Shown in pieces: positions 60,151 to 64,000 of a stretch of DNA of 64,000 nt; position 1 is the stretch's first letter; each line of letters starts with the position of its first letter. Position numbers and translations under genes: made by a program. The stretch comes from DT-110 sp030148525. Its GTDB lineage: Bacteria > Bacteroidota > Bacteroidia > Chitinophagales > Saprospiraceae. The notes beneath the pieces are model-generated. The model was not told the DNA's origin. It saw only the letters and a list, made by a program, of their open reading frames with translations, and made no database searches. Location of the stretch: NCBI GenBank assembly GCA_965227445.1, contig OZ245751.1, positions 5,146,001 to 5,210,000 of the forward strand, in the 5' to 3' direction.

Positions 60151-61392
60151 TTAATGACTGTGTGACGTCTGGCTTTTCTTCATTTCTGAGATCAGATAGT
60201 AGGCTCCGCTCCAAGCCACCTGAGTTCTTGCGGGCAGTGGTTCCAGTAGTTTAATCTCTACCCAACCTTCATCGGAAATCCCGGTTCTGATTTCCACCGG
60301 TTTGAAGGCCCATTCTGTTTTGCCATCTTCCTTGTGCTTTTCAGCCAAAAAGATGTAGGGTTTTCCTTCTTCCTCTACGATGGCTTCTTCTGGTAATGCT
60401 CTAACGGTGGTGTTTTCCGCATGAATTTTACCGTTGATATACATGCCGGGAATCAGGTAATCTTTTTTCTGTTCAATTTCGGCATGCACATGGATGGCTT
60501 TGGGATTTTGCTCAAATTGTTTCCCTACCGAATAAATCTTTGCAGTCAATGGTTTGCTTCCTGCGGATTCAACCGTAAATGAGACCTTTTGTCCTTCCTT
60601 CACCCGGGCTACATCTTTCTCAAAGACCATGAGGTCGGCATGGATGTGTTGGGTATTGACAATTTTAAATAGAGGTGTTGCAGGAGCAACATACTGACCT
60701 ATTTGTATCAACACTTTTTCGATGTAACCATCAATCGGGCTGACCACCGGAATTTGATCGTAGATGTTGCCTTCACGGATGTAGGAAATATCCAGGTTTA
60801 GCTGCTTCAGTTGCGACTCATAAGATTTTATCTCCGCCTTAGCAGATTGAAACTGTGATTCAACTTCCTGAAACTTTTGACCGGATCCCACTTCTTCTTC
60901 GTACAGCCGTTTTTGACGGTTGTATTCCTTTTCAAGGTATAGTTTCTGATTGTGGGCTTTGAGGTACTTATACTGCACATTGCTTAAATCCGGGTGAGCA
61001 AGGTAAGCCAATGTTTGACCTTTTTTTACCTGATCGCCTTCTACAACTTTAATAGAAGTCACATTACCACCCAAAATAGCAGTGACTGTTGCTTCGTGCT
61101 GTGGAGGAACTTCCAACTGGCCATTGGCGTAAATTACGCCTGATAGTGGCCGGCTGGGTAAAGAATCTACACTGATGCCAAGGCTTTCAAATTTTAAATT
61201 GGAAAGGTGTACTTCCTTCATGCCTCCTTCGCTATGGCCTTCATGCCCACCTTTTTCACTATGCCCCTCATGCGATTCTCCATGTTCCTCTTCTTTGTGT
61301 TCATGACCATCTTCAGAGGTGTCATTGCCACATGCAGCCATAAAACTTGTGATAAATACCAGGATGATTATTTTTATATTTTGATTTTTCAT
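60151..61392 (-). CDS. RND efflux periplasmic adaptor (CusB/CzcB-like) lipoprotein
   Basis: 413 residues. The lipobox is FMAAC (Cys21). A histidine-rich segment (about residues 30-57, with HEHKEEEHGESHEGHSEKGG) follows, likely metal-binding. Then the adaptor fold: VEGDQVKKGQTLAYLAHPDL as the first lipoyl half, a long coiled-coil hairpin (about 145-205), and SPIDGYIEKVLIQIGQYVAP as the second half, with beta-barrel and membrane-proximal parts to the end. It should join the inner-membrane pump to the outer-membrane part. It lies 28 bases after the pump gene. Confidence 0.9.
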   Translation of the reverse strand: MKNQNIKIIILVFITSFMAACGNDTSEDGHEHKEEEHGESHEGHSEKGGHEGHSEGGMKEVHLSNLKFESLGISVDSLPSRPLSGVIYANGQLEVPPQHEATVTAILGGNVTSIKVVEGDQVKKGQTLAYLAHPDLSNVQYKYLKAHNQKLYLEKEYNRQKRLYEEEVGSGQKFQEVESQFQSAKAEIKSYESQLKQLNLDISYIREGNIYDQIPVVSPIDGYIEKVLIQIGQYVAPATPLFKIVNTQHIHADLMVFEKDVARVKEGQKVSFTVESAGSKPLTAKIYSVGKQFEQNPKAIHVHAEIEQKKDYLIPGMYINGKIHAENTTVRALPEEAIVEEEGKPYIFLAEKHKEDGKTEWAFKPVEIRTGISDEGWVEIKLLEPLPARTQVAWSGAYYLISEMKKSQTSHSH

Positions 61393-61420
61393 GTCTTTTG
61401 TTTTTTAAGTTTTTTAACTA

Positions 61421-64000
61421 TTAGTTAGAAGTTTGTAGGTAATATTCCAGTTGATAGCGACTATCCATATAGTTGCCGAATGCACCCCACGCATCCACTT
61501 CGATGCGAATGGCATCCCGGATGTTTTGCAAAAAGCTAACATAGTCGATAGCCCCTTCTCTGTAGGCTGTAATGGCCCCTGCTCGTTGTTCTTCTGCCAG
61601 TGGTAAGGCTTCGTCACGGTAATAATTCCATGAGTTGAGCCATTTTAAATACTGTTCCTGAATATTCCGGTACTGGTTATTGAGTTCAAGCTCGGTTTGC
61701 CGCAAGTTTTGTCGGGCGATATCCCGCTGGATTTTGGCAGATTGTGCTTGTCCCAACTCTGGCCCGAAGAATAAAGGAATGTTTACTCCTACCTGAAATT
61801 GATAAAACCCGGTTTGGCCGGCAATTTGCTGCCTACCATATTGCCCCATTAATTTCGGATAGAACTGGGAGCGCCTTTCTTTTATGGTCGCATCCGCCAC
61901 TTCCAGTTGTTGCTGTGACATCTGAAGCAATGGATGATCCGTTAATGAGTCTACCGCATAGTCAAGCGGCTTATCAAGTTCACTGGCAGCTATATCAGGT
62001 ACAGTGTAAAGCGTATCACTGGCAAACCATAAATTCAATTTTTGCAAAGCACTTAAGTAGTCCCGGTAAGCCTGCTCTTTTTGTATCTGCACCTGGTTGG
62101 CCTGGTTGGCGGTGGCCAGGTATTCAAGTTTTGAACTAGCTTCTGTTTCCAGCCTGATTTGTGCTGCCCGTTCAATATCAGCAAACAATGAATCCAGTTG
62201 CTGATAAACCTGATAGGTGTTTTTAGTGGCATACACATCGGCCCAGGCACGGCTCACTTCACGTTTGAGCTCGGCAATGGATAAATCCAGTGCGTTTTTA
62301 GCCAGTGCCACCCGCTCTTTTTGGAGCTTGAGTTTAGGACCTATGCCGAATACATTAATGTTTTGTTGCTGCACACCTATTTGCGTGTAAACGCCATCCG
62401 AGCCATTACCAACCTCTTCTTTACCCGTAAACACCCTTGTATTTCCAAAGTCCCAGGCCGTTTTTTTCAATACTTCCTGATTTTGGATTTCCAGCCGGGC
62501 TGATTGGATTTTCGGATAATTCTCAATGGCTCTTTTCTTAGCTTGCTCCAAGGAAATTTTAGGAAGTGTATCCTCCTTAAGCTGCTGTTGTGCATTAGCA
62601 GTATTAGATAAACCAAATAATCCACCACATACTACCAAAACCAAAATCAAATTGGCATTGGGCGCTTTAAGGCTTCTTCTTTTATTTCTTCTTCCTTCCA
62701 CAAAAGTGTACAGAATAGGCAGCACCACAAGCGTGAGCAAGGTAGCCGAAAGCATACCGCCAATTACTACGGTAGCTAAAGGCCTTTGTACTTCAGCACC
62801 AGCAGAAGCTGAAAAAGCCATTGGTAAGAAACCAAAAATATCGGTTGTGGCTGTTAACATAATAGGTCTGATCCGTTCTTTGGTTCCGGTAAAAATGCGG
62901 TCTCTGATATTGGTCACTCCTTCTTCTTTTAAGGAATTGAAGCGATTAACTAATACCAATCCATTTAGGACAGCAACCCCAAAAAGGACGATAAATCCAA
63001 CTCCTGCAGAAATACTAAAAGGCATATCCCGCAACCAAAGGGCAAATACACCACCTATTGCCGCCAGCGGAATGGCCATGTAAATCATGATCGATTGCGA
63101 GAAGGATTTGAGCGCAAAGTAGAGCAGGACAAAAATCAGGAACAGAGCAATAGGTACTACAATAGCCAGTCTGCTTTTTGCCCGCTTCAGATTTTCAAAT
63201 TCTCCTCCATAGGTAAGGTAATACCCTGGTGGCAAGTCCAGTTCAGCATTGAGCTTTTTCTGAATGTCCTCTACAACCGATTCTACATCACGTCCACGGG
63301 TATTGACTCCAATGTATGTTCTTCGAAAAGTGTTTTCCCGGGAAATTTGCATAGGCCCCGGCACATAACTGATTTTGGCCACTTCCTTGATGGGAATTTG
63401 GGTGCCATCGGGTAAGTCGATGTACAGGTTACGCACATCATCAATGCTCTGACGGTGTGCTTCGTCAAAACGGATGACCATATCAAAGCGTTTTTCCCCT
63501 TCAAAGATTACTCCGGCCACGCCACCGGCAAAAGCCGAACTCACATATTCGTTCAGTTTTTGAATGTCAAGACCGTACTGCGCAATTTTTTTGCGATTAT
63601 AACGCACGGTCATTTGAGGTAGGCCTGAGGTACGCTCCGGACTTACATCACCTACACCAGGAATGGTCTGGATCAACTCCGCCATTTTATCTTTCTTCTG
63701 TGCCAGCACTTCCAGGTCTTCACCAAATAATTTGACGGCTACATCCTCACGTACCCCTGTTAAGAGTTCGTTGAAACGCAATTCTACCGGTTGGCTGAAT
63801 ACCAGATTTACTCCGGTAAGGTGCTTGTTGAGCAGCGCTTTTATTTTCATTATCAATTCTTCCTTAGAATCTGCTGAAACCCACTTATCTATATCTTTTT
63901 CCAGAACGATAAACATATCTGCTATGTCCATAGGCATTGGATCAGTGGGAATATCAGCTACTCCGATACGGGCTACGGCTGTTTTTACTTCAGGAAAATT
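61421..64000 (-). CDS. CusA/CzcA-type RND pump fused to a TolC-like outer-membrane channel, 5' end outside window
   Basis: 860 codons are visible and the frame runs off the window. The pump part has the periplasmic domain with ELLTGVREDVAVKLFGEDLE and FEGEKRFDMVIRF, then transmembrane helices (GVGFIVLFGVAVLNGLVLVN), ending in RRNKRRSLK. There a signal-like hydrophobic segment follows (LILVLVVCGGLFGLSNTANA), and then an OMF domain of about 420 residues: ISLEQAKKRAIENYPKIQSA, helical repeats, and GFYQFQVGVNIPLFFGPELG. Such fused CusA-CusC polypeptides are known in Bacteroidota. The leader between the parts is the point where the two halves could be separated after export. Confidence 0.9.
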   Translation of the reverse strand, partial: NFPEVKTAVARIGVADIPTDPMPMDIADMFIVLEKDIDKWVSADSKEELIMKIKALLNKHLTGVNLVFSQPVELRFNELLTGVREDVAVKLFGEDLEVLAQKKDKMAELIQTIPGVGDVSPERTSGLPQMTVRYNRKKIAQYGLDIQKLNEYVSSAFAGGVAGVIFEGEKRFDMVIRFDEAHRQSIDDVRNLYIDLPDGTQIPIKEVAKISYVPGPMQISRENTFRRTYIGVNTRGRDVESVVEDIQKKLNAELDLPPGYYLTYGGEFENLKRAKSRLAIVVPIALFLIFVLLYFALKSFSQSIMIYMAIPLAAIGGVFALWLRDMPFSISAGVGFIVLFGVAVLNGLVLVNRFNSLKEEGVTNIRDRIFTGTKERIRPIMLTATTDIFGFLPMAFSASAGAEVQRPLATVVIGGMLSATLLTLVVLPILYTFVEGRRNKRRSLKAPNANLILVLVVCGGLFGLSNTANAQQQLKEDTLPKISLEQAKKRAIENYPKIQSARLEIQNQEVLKKTAWDFGNTRVFTGKEEVGNGSDGVYTQIGVQQQNINVFGIGPKLKLQKERVALAKNALDLSIAELKREVSRAWADVYATKNTYQVYQQLDSLFADIERAAQIRLETEASSKLEYLATANQANQVQIQKEQAYRDYLSALQKLNLWFASDTLYTVPDIAASELDKPLDYAVDSLTDHPLLQMSQQQLEVADATIKERRSQFYPKLMGQYGRQQIAGQTGFYQFQVGVNIPLFFGPELGQAQSAKIQRDIARQNLRQTELELNNQYRNIQEQYLKWLNSWNYYRDEALPLAEEQRAGAITAYREGAIDYVSFLQNIRDAIRIEVDAWGAFGNYMDSRYQLEYYLQTSN

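Overview
The window reads as chromosomal DNA of a free-living, probably aquatic Bacteroidota, most likely near the Saprospiria/Cytophagia. The support is taxonomic gene content: a secreted protein with a type IX secretion C-terminal sorting domain, a DUF5686 outer-membrane protein with a carboxypeptidase-regulatory plug, several SPI/SPII-exported enzymes, a CusA-type RND pump fused to its outer-membrane channel, a group III truncated haemoglobin, and many short palindromic and tandem repeats of the kind scattered through these genomes. No rRNA, tRNA or CRISPR array was recognised.

Layout. 1-2.7 kb: end of a glycosyltransferase-39-like membrane protein, a DUF1349 protein and an atypical SDR. 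2.7-5 kb: an AT-rich SulP transporter set in GC-richer DNA beside a broken hydrolase. 5-16 kb: an erosion zone. Two GQSNM esterase lipoproteins, a YdeI-like protein and a type IX cargo protein are intact, while many neighbours are remnants: an alpha/beta hydrolase, a HEPN toxin with an internal stop next to its intact MNT antitoxin, a TonB C-terminus, an M48 protease cut at residue ~250, a GH13 enzyme with an internal deletion, and a second hydrolase tail. Hairpin repeats fill the gaps. 16-37 kb: mostly intact genes (vWA/YfbK lipoprotein, secreted PHB-depolymerase-like esterase, ClbS/DfsB, DoxX, DUF5686, GH3-like, uvrA, membrane LytTR regulator, tryptophan 2,3-dioxygenase, MORN/zinc-knuckle protein, TPR lipoprotein, DPP-IV peptidase). 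37-47.8 kb: lower-GC genes (2TM protein, GNAT, class III cyclase, TolB-TPR-AraC regulator) with one GC-rich S9 peptidase between them.

47.8-55.2 kb is the most unusual part. Low-GC minus-strand units (cupin + truncated haemoglobin; a lipoprotein; a 143-residue unknown) are each separated by long imperfect palindromes that look like integron attC sites, with no integron integrase in view. Three transposable elements have landed in this array: an IS3-family element with visible terminal inverted repeats, an IS1182-family transposase cut by that IS3 element, and an IS91-family transposase translationally overlapped by a tyrosine recombinase.

55.2-64 kb is one minus-strand heavy-metal export operon: CusA-OMF fusion (runs off the window), CusB-like adaptor, PII-like protein, P1B-type ATPase with histidine-rich N-terminus, a CDF transporter with an HMA-like N-terminus, a SpoIIAA/STAS-like protein, and a second CDF transporter. 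The parts would take divalent metal from cytoplasm to periplasm (ATPase, CDFs) and from periplasm out of the cell (RND trio), with the PII-like and STAS-like proteins as candidate regulators.

A dispersed ~75 bp MITE-like element (TTATACC...GGTATAA) occurs in whole or part at five places and ties the regions together as one genome.
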